The translations under genes and the position numbers were made by a program. Positions 1-6,850 of a stretch of DNA of 9,173 nucleotides are shown in pieces (the first letter of the stretch is position 1; each line of letters starts with the position of its first letter). The stretch covers positions 1 through 9,173 of the forward strand of contig CAMAMZ010000081.1 of NCBI GenBank assembly GCA_945837185.1, written 5' to 3'. The stretch comes from an uncultured Bacteroidales bacterium (GTDB taxonomy: Bacteria > Bacteroidota > Bacteroidia > Bacteroidales > Bacteroidaceae). The notes under the pieces were generated by a model. That model was not told the DNA's origin and did no database searches. It worked only from the letters and a program-made list of their open reading frames with translations.

Positions 1-830
1 GTTATCTCAACAGTCTGGTTTACTTCCACACCAAGACCCTTCTTGCCGAACTTACCACCCTTTGACACGATAACGATGGCACCGTTGGCACCACGTGAAC
101 CGTAGAGTGCGGTAGCGGCAGCACCCTTCAATACGGTTACACTCTCATAGTCGGCAGGGTTCAGGTTCTTCAGCTGAGAACCCCAGTCAGTACCGGCGAG
201 GTTACCGGTCATGGCCTCTTGGATAATCATACCATCGACCACGAAGATAGGTGAGTTGTTCTTGTCTACAGACTTGGCACCACGAATGGTGATAGCCGAA
301 GACGATGTTACACCTGATGCACCAGCCATGTCAATCTGCACACCAGCCACCTTACCTTGGAGGGCGTTAACAGGGTTGATAACATTTGCACGTTCAATTT
401 CGTCGGTTGATACGCGTGAAGTAGCGTAACCCACAGACTTTGCTTGTTTGGGCAGACCCAAGGCAGTTACCACTACCTCACCCAACACCTGTGAGTCTTC
501 TTTCAATGTAATGTCAAGGGGTTTGCCATCCCATACCACTTCGATGGTCTGATAACCCAAGAAAGATACCTGAAGGGTAGTGCCCTTCTTTACTTTTGGC
601 AAAGTGAAATTACCATCAATGTCTGTGATAGAACCTTCCGTGGTTCCCTTCACAACTACAGAAGCACCGATGATAGGCTCACCTGTGGCATCCTTTACGA
701 CACCTTTACATGCTCCATTTTGCTGAACAGCCGCTACGGCGTTCATCATCTCAGCTGAAGCTGGTATCGCTCCGCCTCCAAAGGAAGACAGCAGCAATAG
801 CATTCCAATAGATTTTAAATGTTTCAGCAT
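1..830 (-). CDS. SusC-like TonB-dependent outer-membrane receptor, N-terminal part (cut by window edge)
   Basis: I translated 276 codons from the ATG at 830-828; the frame stays open to position 1, so the C-terminal beta-barrel lies outside the window. Residues 1-26 form a signal peptide (MLKHLKSIGMLLLLSSF, then a small-residue stretch ending ASA). Residues about 40-112 are a carboxypeptidase-D-regulatory-like domain (GVVKDATGEPIIGASVVVKG, then DIDGNFTL and VSFLGYQ). Residues 115-125 (VLGEVVVTALG) are the TonB-box-like segment typical of SusC proteins. Residues about 130-262 are the plug domain, with SPIFVVDGMII (193-203), VTVLKGAAATALYGSRGANG (231-250) and AIVIVSKGGK. Known role of the family: with a SusD lipoprotein it forms the outer-membrane importer for oligosaccharides, powered by TonB. 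The glycan cannot be predicted from this part. There is no Shine-Dalgarno sequence before the start, as is usual in Bacteroidota. The gene is separated from the enzyme operon by 704 nt and seems to have its own promoter. Confidence 0.95.
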   Translation of the reverse strand, partial: MLKHLKSIGMLLLLSSFGGGAIPASAEMMNAVAAVQQNGACKGVVKDATGEPIIGASVVVKGTTEGSITDIDGNFTLPKVKKGTTLQVSFLGYQTIEVVWDGKPLDITLKEDSQVLGEVVVTALGLPKQAKSVGYATSRVSTDEIERANVINPVNALQGKVAGVQIDMAGASGVTSSSAITIRGAKSVDKNNSPIFVVDGMIIQEAMTGNLAGTDWGSQLKNLNPADYESVTVLKGAAATALYGSRGANGAIVIVSKGGKFGKKGLGVEVNQTVEI

Positions 831-1040
831 AAATCAAAAAGTTAGATCAAGTTAAAAAGTTTTATTTAAAAACGTCTCTCATTCTCATATTGCTACAACC
901 AGCATTACATGTTGCTTGTTCCTCAGTTTTCAACGGAGCACACACACATAATTTTACGCTGGCCTACCAGAAAAGTTTAATCTGTCTTTCGTTTCTGACC
1001 TCCTTATAGGAGGTGTGAAAATTGGTTATTTCTATTTTTC
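831..1040 (-). other. Predicted 5' leader of the susC-like gene
   Basis: If the promoter at 1075-1045 is used, transcription would start near 1040 and give a leader of about 210 nt. The leader would contain the left inverted-repeat hairpin (1020-992) and a short GT run (minus strand of 941-948), and it becomes very AT-rich close to the ATG. I found no better TTTG/TAnnTTTG pair between 990 and 831. I did not recognise a riboswitch or a coding sequence here. The start site is inferred only from the promoter match. Confidence 0.4.
992..1020 (-). repeat. Left inverted-repeat site (imperfect palindrome with asymmetric centre)
   Basis: On the minus strand the site reads TTTCACACCTC, then CTATAAG, then GAGGT, CA and GAAA. 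The second arm mirrors the first except for two bases (CA at 997-996 in place of GT). Positions 998-1020 are the exact reverse complement of 1388-1410 (23 of 23), and 992-1020 against 1388-1416 matches at 27 of 29. In direct orientation the two centres differ at three bases, so the inverted alignment is the better one. In RNA the site would fold as a hairpin with a 2x2 internal loop in the susC leader. Confidence 0.85.
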
Positions 1041-1044
1041 GATG

Positions 1045-1075
1045 TAAAGTTAATATATTTTTTTTAAGAGACAAA
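1045..1075 (-). promoter_or_regulatory. Predicted Bacteroidota-type promoter for the susC-like gene, inside the inverted-repeat segment
   Basis: On the minus strand, TTTG (1075-1072, the -33 element) is followed by a 19-nt spacer and TAACTTTA (1052-1045). The consensus is TTTG, 19-21 nt, TAnnTTTG, so only the last base of the -7 element differs. The promoter points toward susC and lies 25 nt inside the left arm of the 23-bp inverted repeat, so inversion of that segment would turn it away from susC. Confidence 0.55.
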
Positions 1076-1274
1076 ACATTTTTTAAAAAAAAAGCTACTT
1101 TTCTGCTAAAATAAAGGGGAACAGCAGGAATATAAGGTTTTTGGATTATTGAAAGCCTAAACAACCATGAATTAATGCCATCACACGTAATTTCACGCCC
1201 CAACGCTTTCCTATTATCAGGATGAAGACACCTGCCGCATACTCATCCGTACTTGTTTTGCCTTATATATATAT

Positions 1275-1294
1275 TAATGTACGCGCGTACATTA
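1275..1294. repeat. 20-bp perfect palindrome of alternating purine-pyrimidine
   Basis: TAATGTACGCGCGTACATTA equals its own reverse complement, centred at 1284/1285. Its inner 14 bases (1278-1291) alternate strictly between pyrimidine and purine around CGCGCG, and a TATATATATAT run precedes it. Such DNA can extrude a cruciform or adopt the Z form, and a perfect dyad can also be a protein-binding operator. It stands out as a GC island within very AT-rich DNA inside the candidate invertible segment. The function is not known. Confidence 0.8.
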
Positions 1295-1357
1295 TATAAT
1301 ATCTATAATTGATGGGCGACTATTTTTTTCCATTGATTTTCTTATTCTTCTTTTTTA

Positions 1358-1378
1358 TTGTAAAATAATAATTTACAA
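1358..1378. repeat. Short AT-rich inverted repeat beside the right site
   Basis: TTGTAAA (1358-1364) and TTTACAA (1372-1378) are perfect 7-bp arms around a 7-nt AT spacer. On the minus strand the repeat lies immediately after the strong hairpin at 1420-1384, and could be a second weak hairpin of the operon's 3' end or an accessory protein site. Because it is AT-rich, chance is a fair explanation. Confidence 0.5.
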
Positions 1379-1383
1379 AACTA

Positions 1384-1420
1384 TTACTTTCACACCTCCT
1401 ATAAGGAGGTGTGAAAGTAA
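1384..1420 (+). repeat. Right inverted-repeat site (perfect 16-bp-arm palindrome)
   Basis: The arm at 1384-1399 (TTACTTTCACACCTCC) and the arm at 1405-1420 are perfect reverse complements around the 5-nt centre TATAA. T1400 and A1404 can also pair, giving 17 bp and a triloop. Read as a recombination site, it has 11-bp arms (TTTCACACCTC and GAGGTGTGAAA) around the spacer CTATAAG. The same spacer occurs on the minus strand at the left site, so the two sites point in opposite directions. Confidence 0.9.
1384..1420 (-). terminator. Possible intrinsic terminator of the GH92-DUF4965-GH78 operon
   Basis: The perfect 16-17 bp stem lies 115 nt after the GH78 stop codon. On the minus strand it is followed by TAGTTTTGTAAATTATTATT, a moderately T-rich stretch. 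Stem strength and position suit a terminator; the T run is interrupted, which weakens the call. These are the same bases as the right inverted-repeat site, so one element may serve both roles. Confidence 0.45.
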
Positions 1421-1534
1421 ATATAACCTACTATAAATCAATATATTTAGATTATACATCTGCTTATTATTAACACCTTGAAATCAAATAATATCCCATT
1501 TTTGTCGGTTATAAATTATTACATATCACAAAAA

Positions 1535-4255
1535 CTATAGTTGAGCACAAGGACAAACAACCTTGTAAATTCCCGAACCATAGCGTTTGCATTGTTCCCC
1601 TCCTTTTGCTGTAGGCAGGTAAACAAGCGCTGTGGTATTGGCAGGAATGGTAAAGGTCCACACAAGGCGATTGCCTTCATATTTCCACGAACTTGCAATC
1701 GTGCCATATACCGACTCATACGACGCTGAGAGATGGGTTAATCCTGCTATGCGGGGCACACGGAGCTCCAAGTGTTTGTAGCCTTGACTATCTTGACGTT
1801 GTGTGATGCCAGCCAGATGCTGATACAACCAACTGATCAAATCGCCCAATAGCATCACATGGTTACCGGAGTTCATTCGTGGTTCGGCTGTATCACCATT
1901 CCACAGTTCCCATATTGTGGTTGCACCATGTGTCACCATGAATCCCCAACTGGGATAGGAACTTTGTGTAGCCAACTGCCATGCCAAATCATCTCTTCCA
2001 CCAGCTGTCAATCCGTTCATGATGACTTGTGTGCCCAATACGCCTGTAGCGATATGCGTACCAAAGCGGTTTACCAGTTGGGCTACCACATGCTGAAACA
2101 CCTGCTCACGATGTGCCGGTTCTACCAGTTGCCATTGCAGGGCAAGCAGGTTGGCCGTCATCGTATTGTTGGCATAATAACCTTTGTCAGCCTGATAAAA
2201 GGTGCGGTTGAAGGCTTCACGCACCTCACGGGCTTGCCGTTGCCATTCAACGGTATCTTCGTTGCAACCGCTAATGCGGGCAAAACGATCCATCAACAAA
2301 CATAAGCGATAATAGGCTGCAGTACCCAAGAGCCGTCCGTCGGTGATACGTGTTGAATCCTTGGAATGAATCAAGTGAGGAGCTTCGGGCGGCACACACC
2401 AGTCGCCATACACATCTCTTTGGATAATACCCTCGCGCATCTGTCGACGGTACAGATGCAACATGAACTTCTTCATGGGTTGATAGTTGCGGATGATGGG
2501 CAGAGGGTCGGCATACTGGTCATAAAGCATGCCTGCTACCGTATACCAGGCCATAGGCCATGTGACATTATCGTTATACACACTCCAATACCGAGGGGCT
2601 ATATCACTGACCACACTGTCTGCACGTTGCGTTTCCGTAATATCCCGCACCCATTTGGCATACAGATGATGGTTGTCGAACATAAAGCACTCGCCCAAAG
2701 CACCGGTTGCCCTGTCGCCCAACCATCCTAAGCGTTCATCGCGCTGCGGACAATCGGTGGGCATGCCCCGATAATTGCCCCGCACTCCCCAATAGGCACA
2801 TTGATAAATGCGGTTGAGCATATCGGAGGAGGTGGTGAAAGAGCCTGTCGTGGCCATCTCATCATATACCACCTGCCCTACAATATCCTCCAACCGAGGG
2901 GCATGACGAAAGCCTGTTACTTCAACGAAACGGAAACCATGATAGGTGAAGGACGGTTCCCACACTGCCGGACGTCCATGAGCGATATAAGTATCTGTTA
3001 CCTCTGCCGTGCGCAGATTGGCCAAAAAGAGTGAGTCGGGATGGGTGGGACTCATACGTTCCGCAAACCGCAGGCGCAAGGTATCTCCTTCATTACCATG
3101 CAGGCGCACTTGCAACCATCCCACCATATTCTGCCCCATGTCGATCAAGAAACGGCCACCCGACAAAGGTTTCACAGAGAGCGGCTTCACTTGCGCCATA
3201 ACCCGGATGTTAGGATTCAACTGTGCCTCTACCAAAGGAGCCGGTGCAGGAACAGGCGTAGCCTGCCTCCACCCTTTCATCACAAAACCTGCCCTATTCC
3301 AGCCAGGCATTTCCTTTCGCGCATCATATACCTCACCGTCAAATTCATTATTCGACTGTATGGGTCCGTCGGCCATCATGTGCCAGGAAGTATCGGTAGG
3401 AATGATGGTTTGTTGGCCATCGGTGGTTGTAACAACCAACTGTGCCAACAAACGAGGCAGACCAAAGCCTCGCATTCCCGGATTGCGCATGGCCATGAAG
3501 CGACCATTCCCTAACACAACGCCAATGGCATTCTGCCCTCGCTGCACCATAGCCGTGACATCGAAGGTGTTGTATCTTACCGAACGGTCGTAGTTGGTAG
3601 GAGTTGGCGCAAGCACTTGGTTACCCACGCGCTGCCCATTGATATAGGCCTCATACAAACCCAAGCCACAGATATGGAGTACAGCTTGCTGCACCTCGCC
3701 CTTGATACCAAATTCACGTCGTAGGTAACGGGCATTGACACGTGTGCGACCTTTTTCCACATCGGTAGCGAAACGGCCTCCTATCCATGTGGCTTGCCAT
3801 TCCGCAGGATTCATGATGCCCGTGAGCCAAGAAGAGGGCTCGCTGACTGCCGTTCCTACCGTAGAAACGACCTCAACCTGCCAGTAATAACGGGTGTTGC
3901 TCCGGAGGGTTTTTCCTTGATAAGGAATATACAGACATGCGTCGGTGGGCACACGTCCTGAATCCCACATGTCAGCTTTTCCTTCCTCTAACAATCGAGA
4001 GGAAGAAGCCACTCGAATGCGATAAGCACGCTGCATGACATTCCGCTTCGGTGAAGCCAGCTGCCATGAGAAACGCGGTTCCTTTACATCAATCCCTTCA
4101 GGGCATGTCCGTCGTTCAACAGTAGGCTTCACCACCGAGAGAGGGTGCGCTGCCATGACACCCATAGGGAACACGACAGCAACACACCATAGGATAGCAC
4201 AGAAGGACTGCTGGATAATGTAAAAGAACCGCATGACGATTTTATTTCTTTGCAT
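1535..4255 (-). CDS. Exported GH78 family alpha-L-rhamnosidase
   Basis: This 906-residue protein has the full GH78 layout. After the signal peptide come an N-terminal Fn3-like beta domain (about 38-150, with PRFSWQLASP and TRYYWQVEV), the Bac_rhamnosid N domain (about 165-335, with LGLYEAYINGQRVG at 198-211), the concanavalin-like domain (about 345-460), the six-hairpin catalytic domain (about 465-815) and a C-terminal beta domain. The family signature PTDCPQRDERLGWLGD spans 499-514; E507 is the predicted general acid, with D501, D506 and D514 beside it. E783 in IWELWNGD is the predicted general base. Family role: inverting release of terminal alpha-L-rhamnose. The ATG at 4255 overlaps the preceding gene by 14 nt; the ATG at 4234 (residue 8) would leave a 7-nt gap and give an equally good signal peptide (MRFFYIIQQSFCAILWC, cleaved near VMAA). 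No lipobox fits, so a periplasmic location is inferred. The last residues hold three cysteines (889, 901, 903). Confidence 0.95.
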   Translation of the reverse strand: MQRNKIVMRFFYIIQQSFCAILWCVAVVFPMGVMAAHPLSVVKPTVERRTCPEGIDVKEPRFSWQLASPKRNVMQRAYRIRVASSSRLLEEGKADMWDSGRVPTDACLYIPYQGKTLRSNTRYYWQVEVVSTVGTAVSEPSSWLTGIMNPAEWQATWIGGRFATDVEKGRTRVNARYLRREFGIKGEVQQAVLHICGLGLYEAYINGQRVGNQVLAPTPTNYDRSVRYNTFDVTAMVQRGQNAIGVVLGNGRFMAMRNPGMRGFGLPRLLAQLVVTTTDGQQTIIPTDTSWHMMADGPIQSNNEFDGEVYDARKEMPGWNRAGFVMKGWRQATPVPAPAPLVEAQLNPNIRVMAQVKPLSVKPLSGGRFLIDMGQNMVGWLQVRLHGNEGDTLRLRFAERMSPTHPDSLFLANLRTAEVTDTYIAHGRPAVWEPSFTYHGFRFVEVTGFRHAPRLEDIVGQVVYDEMATTGSFTTSSDMLNRIYQCAYWGVRGNYRGMPTDCPQRDERLGWLGDRATGALGECFMFDNHHLYAKWVRDITETQRADSVVSDIAPRYWSVYNDNVTWPMAWYTVAGMLYDQYADPLPIIRNYQPMKKFMLHLYRRQMREGIIQRDVYGDWCVPPEAPHLIHSKDSTRITDGRLLGTAAYYRLCLLMDRFARISGCNEDTVEWQRQAREVREAFNRTFYQADKGYYANNTMTANLLALQWQLVEPAHREQVFQHVVAQLVNRFGTHIATGVLGTQVIMNGLTAGGRDDLAWQLATQSSYPSWGFMVTHGATTIWELWNGDTAEPRMNSGNHVMLLGDLISWLYQHLAGITQRQDSQGYKHLELRVPRIAGLTHLSASYESVYGTIASSWKYEGNRLVWTFTIPANTTALVYLPTAKGGEQCKRYGSGIYKVVCPCAQL

Positions 4256-6758
4256 TCAACTTGTCGACAAGCACCTTCATCCAATAACCTCCTATTACAG
4301 AACGCGCCTTGAATCCACGCTGCTTGCCTGTTTTGGTATCGCTCCAGTCGCTGATAGGCACACGCGAAGGCGTTTCGTTAATATACGTATAGACTGGGTC
4401 GGCAAACTTCAGGAAGGTTTCCGTATCCGGAGCCATGGCAGCCGTCCACATAATCCAGTCGGTCTTGGTGTAGTCCTTACGACTATCCAACGGCAAGCCA
4501 TATTTGTTCTGCTTGGTAAGGTAGTATTTGATTTCACGGTCGATAACCTTCTGTGAGAATACCTTCGTACCCCAAATCTGGTCCCAGATAATATTGTATT
4601 TCTGGCTCCAGGTAGAATCACGGTCATAGGCCAGTTTATAGTGGTCGCCTTCGATGGCATCCTTTTCCCATTGCTTGCCCATCTTACGAGCAATGTCAAG
4701 ATAGCGGTTGGCAGTAGCCTTGTCGCCCTTCATACGTGCCAGTTCCGCGAAAGCAGCCACTCCCATAATGGCTTTTACAGCCAGATTGCTGTTATGTGCC
4801 CAGTGTCCGGCAAAGTCATCTGTACACAACTGGTTTGTTGGGTCTTGTCCATTCTCCACAAGATAGTCGGTCCAGGTTTGCAGAAGATCCCAATAGCGCT
4901 CCGCATACTGGGTATTGCCCTCTATCATGGCTATCTGTGCCATAAGCGTCAGCATATTGCCCGCCTCCTCCAATGGCATGTCATGCTCATAGACTTGTCC
5001 GTTGGCAATGGGATAAGTTCCGAGGTCGTGCGCAGCAAAGGGTTTGGTCCAGCGTCCGCTACGGCTATATTCAAAGATAGATGTCATCATAGCCTTCTCC
5101 AACTCTGGGTTATAAATCAGGTAGATGGGGGCAGAGGGATAGGTAAGGTCGACGGTATTGACACAGCCATTGGAAGCATTCTCCTTCGAGAAGTAGAGGA
5201 GGTTGCCATCCTTGTCTTCAAAGAGTTTATGCGCTGCCATCACCTGACGATAAGAAGCTGAGAGCACCTCGGCATATTTCACATTGCCCGAAGCGAGGGC
5301 ATCATCGTAAATACGCTTGTCGAGGGCACGGCAGCGCGCCATAATCTGGTCGTAGCCATTATGGAGTTTGGCAAATGCATCAAAGATGGTAGTCTTGCCG
5401 TCACGGGCCCAATAACCCTTATAGCGATGGTACATATATTCAATGTCGTAAATCTCATCGTAACCAATGAGCATATAACTGCTACCCTCTTTCACCTTTC
5501 CAAAGTTCTTCTGGTAGGTGAGCGCTGCAGCGTCATAAGAACGACGGCTCACAATCTCTTGCTCAGTAGGTGCAAGACAACCCTTCTTGACAAAGTTTTC
5601 AATATAGGCTGTACCCGACGAGAGACTGACCTCGCCATTAATGGCAGGAATATAGAGATAACCCCAATCAATGCAACGGCTGTCGCCCTTGGAGGCAAGG
5701 ATAGGCTGATCGATTGTACCTGTCTTCAGATAGCTGACACCTTGATGGTGCTCTACGGATGATACGGTAGGCTGTGCCTTGGTATGTTTTGTGAACGCAG
5801 GGTCGGCACTTATCGAGAACTGCACATCGTGTGCCTGTCCGTCGCGTGAACGTACTTGATAGGAGATGTAGTTGACTGGCGTAGAAAGCAAGTCGAGGTC
5901 ATCGATGAGCATAGGTGCTGTAAATACCAGATCCAACTGAACCGGTCCGCACTCAAAAGAGTAATAGGTATTGGTGGCCAACACATCGACAGAGAGCTGG
6001 TTGGCCTGCTTGATCTGAGCTATGACAGGTGCGGCATTGCTGTAGATACCTACGTCGGCAAGGGCTCCCTTCATGAGGTTATGGCCATGCATGGCAATGA
6101 TATTCTCCCCCTCATGCAGTGCCTCTTTCAGCGCACCCTGAAGAGCCAATCTCCCCTCACTGCGATAGCCCTTGCCATTCACCGCAAGTTTGCCGTTAAT
6201 GAAGATACGGGCATTATCATCGTGCGCAAAAAGGAGATAGAGTTCTTTGGCAAGGTCTTCTTTTGTCAAAGTCACAACCCGACGGATATACACATTTGCG
6301 TTGTCACCCTCCCAACGGGTACGGGCTTGTGGATTGTCGCTCGTTCCGAATGCTCCTTCCCCTTCTTTCCAGGCAGCATCGTTAAAGCCGGGTTGCTCCC
6401 AGCCCTCTGCCGGCTGCTCTTGTGTATAACGTGCAGTCCAAGGATCATCGGCACCCATAGGAGCAATAGGGGCAAGAAGCAGTTTGGAACGCACACCCAT
6501 GAAGCGGTAAACGGTTCCATCCACACGCAGCAAACCCTCCAACGGTTTCTGCCGAGGCGACCAATGGGTGAGGTTACCATGGTTTAGCTTGTCATAGGGA
6601 CTCCAGATAGAGAAATAGGGGTCGTGTGACAGGATGGGTACTGCAGGCAGACGCAACTGTGTCTGCTTGTAAGGCTTAAAAACTTCGCTGTTCTGCGCTT
6701 GCATTAGCGTGCTCATGGTGAACATGGCGATCAAGATTAGCAATTTTTTTACTTTCAT
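4242..6758 (-). CDS. Exported DUF4965/DUF1793 'glutaminase A-like' six-hairpin protein
   Basis: This 838-residue protein begins with a signal peptide (MKVKKLLILIAMFTMSTLMQA, then QNS) without a lipobox, so it is predicted to be periplasmic. Domains by recognition: DUF4964 (about 25-90, RLPAVPILSHDPYFSIWS at 36-53), an inserted beta-sandwich (about 103-240), DUF5127 (about 250-480, with SIDWGYLY-like CIDWGYLYIP at 362-371), and the DUF4965 plus DUF1793 six-hairpin region (about 485-835). Conserved-looking acidic motifs are TVDLTYPSAP (535-544), AAHDLGTYP (575-583), EHDMPLEEAGNML (591-603), DDFAGHWAHN (647-656), WDQIWG (725-730) and YGLPLDSR (753-760). Databases name this family glutaminase after a fungal enzyme, but its fold class and its place between GH92 and GH78 point to a carbohydrate substrate; that is inference. 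It starts 72 nt after the GH92 stop and overlaps the GH78 start, with no promoter visible before it, so co-transcription is likely. The sequence before the ATG has no Shine-Dalgarno. Confidence 0.9.
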   Translation of the reverse strand: MKVKKLLILIAMFTMSTLMQAQNSEVFKPYKQTQLRLPAVPILSHDPYFSIWSPYDKLNHGNLTHWSPRQKPLEGLLRVDGTVYRFMGVRSKLLLAPIAPMGADDPWTARYTQEQPAEGWEQPGFNDAAWKEGEGAFGTSDNPQARTRWEGDNANVYIRRVVTLTKEDLAKELYLLFAHDDNARIFINGKLAVNGKGYRSEGRLALQGALKEALHEGENIIAMHGHNLMKGALADVGIYSNAAPVIAQIKQANQLSVDVLATNTYYSFECGPVQLDLVFTAPMLIDDLDLLSTPVNYISYQVRSRDGQAHDVQFSISADPAFTKHTKAQPTVSSVEHHQGVSYLKTGTIDQPILASKGDSRCIDWGYLYIPAINGEVSLSSGTAYIENFVKKGCLAPTEQEIVSRRSYDAAALTYQKNFGKVKEGSSYMLIGYDEIYDIEYMYHRYKGYWARDGKTTIFDAFAKLHNGYDQIMARCRALDKRIYDDALASGNVKYAEVLSASYRQVMAAHKLFEDKDGNLLYFSKENASNGCVNTVDLTYPSAPIYLIYNPELEKAMMTSIFEYSRSGRWTKPFAAHDLGTYPIANGQVYEHDMPLEEAGNMLTLMAQIAMIEGNTQYAERYWDLLQTWTDYLVENGQDPTNQLCTDDFAGHWAHNSNLAVKAIMGVAAFAELARMKGDKATANRYLDIARKMGKQWEKDAIEGDHYKLAYDRDSTWSQKYNIIWDQIWGTKVFSQKVIDREIKYYLTKQNKYGLPLDSRKDYTKTDWIMWTAAMAPDTETFLKFADPVYTYINETPSRVPISDWSDTKTGKQRGFKARSVIGGYWMKVLVDKLNAKK

Positions 6759-6816
6759 ATCTTATAAGTTATAATGTGGATTCTATGTTTTCTTGGCAGC
6801 TGATGCCTTCATGGTA

Positions 6817-6850
6817 TAGTGTTCGCCTCCTTATTGGAGGTCGAACACTA
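6817..6850 (-). promoter_or_regulatory. Hairpin spanning the GH92 stop codon
   Basis: Arms 6817-6830 and 6836-6850 pair over 14 bp with one bulged base (T6841) around the centre TTATT. On the minus strand the stop codon TAA lies at the loop edge, and GGAGG follows it directly. It lacks a T run, so it is not a good intrinsic terminator; it may protect the 3' end of the GH92 message or set relative expression within the operon. Its core on the minus strand, ACCTCC, AATAA, GGAGG, differs by one base from the core of the susC upstream sites. Confidence 0.65.

Larger units (their letters stand above)
998..1410. other. Candidate invertible DNA segment (phase-variable promoter) upstream of susC
   Basis: This 413-bp segment is bounded by 23-bp perfect inverted repeats, with 367 bp between them. 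It contains the predicted susC promoter near its left end and no convincing gene. Established background: several SusC/SusD operons and capsule operons of Bacteroides fragilis are switched on and off by inversion of promoter segments between short inverted repeats, catalysed by site-specific recombinases that may be encoded elsewhere. Here the promoter faces susC, so the sequence would represent the ON state. The recombinase is not in this window. The main alternative is a small non-autonomous transposon with terminal inverted repeats, but I see no target-site duplication at its ends. A chance pair of regulatory hairpins is also possible. Confidence 0.6.

Noticed and set aside
964..1203. 79-codon minus-strand open frame in the susC upstream region
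   Set aside because: It covers the left repeat and the predicted promoter, has the residue make-up expected from translated AT-rich DNA, shows no recognisable domain, and is more likely non-coding.
998..1410. Miniature transposon (MITE) reading of the inverted-repeat segment
   Set aside because: I see no target-site duplication next to the repeats, each repeat is a palindrome rather than a simple terminal repeat, and the promoter placement fits an invertible switch better. It is kept as an alternative.
5856..6587. 243-codon plus-strand frame opposite the DUF4965 gene, and other long opposite-strand frames over the three enzymes and susC
   Set aside because: They are mirror frames of well-supported minus-strand genes, with no recognisable domains, signal peptides or promoters.
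6783..6812. Nine-codon frame (MKASAAKKT) between GH92 and the DUF4965 gene, with GGAGG 13 nt upstream
   Set aside because: It is too short to separate from chance, the spacing from GGAGG is long, and GGAGG is better explained as a hairpin arm. A leader peptide is not excluded.
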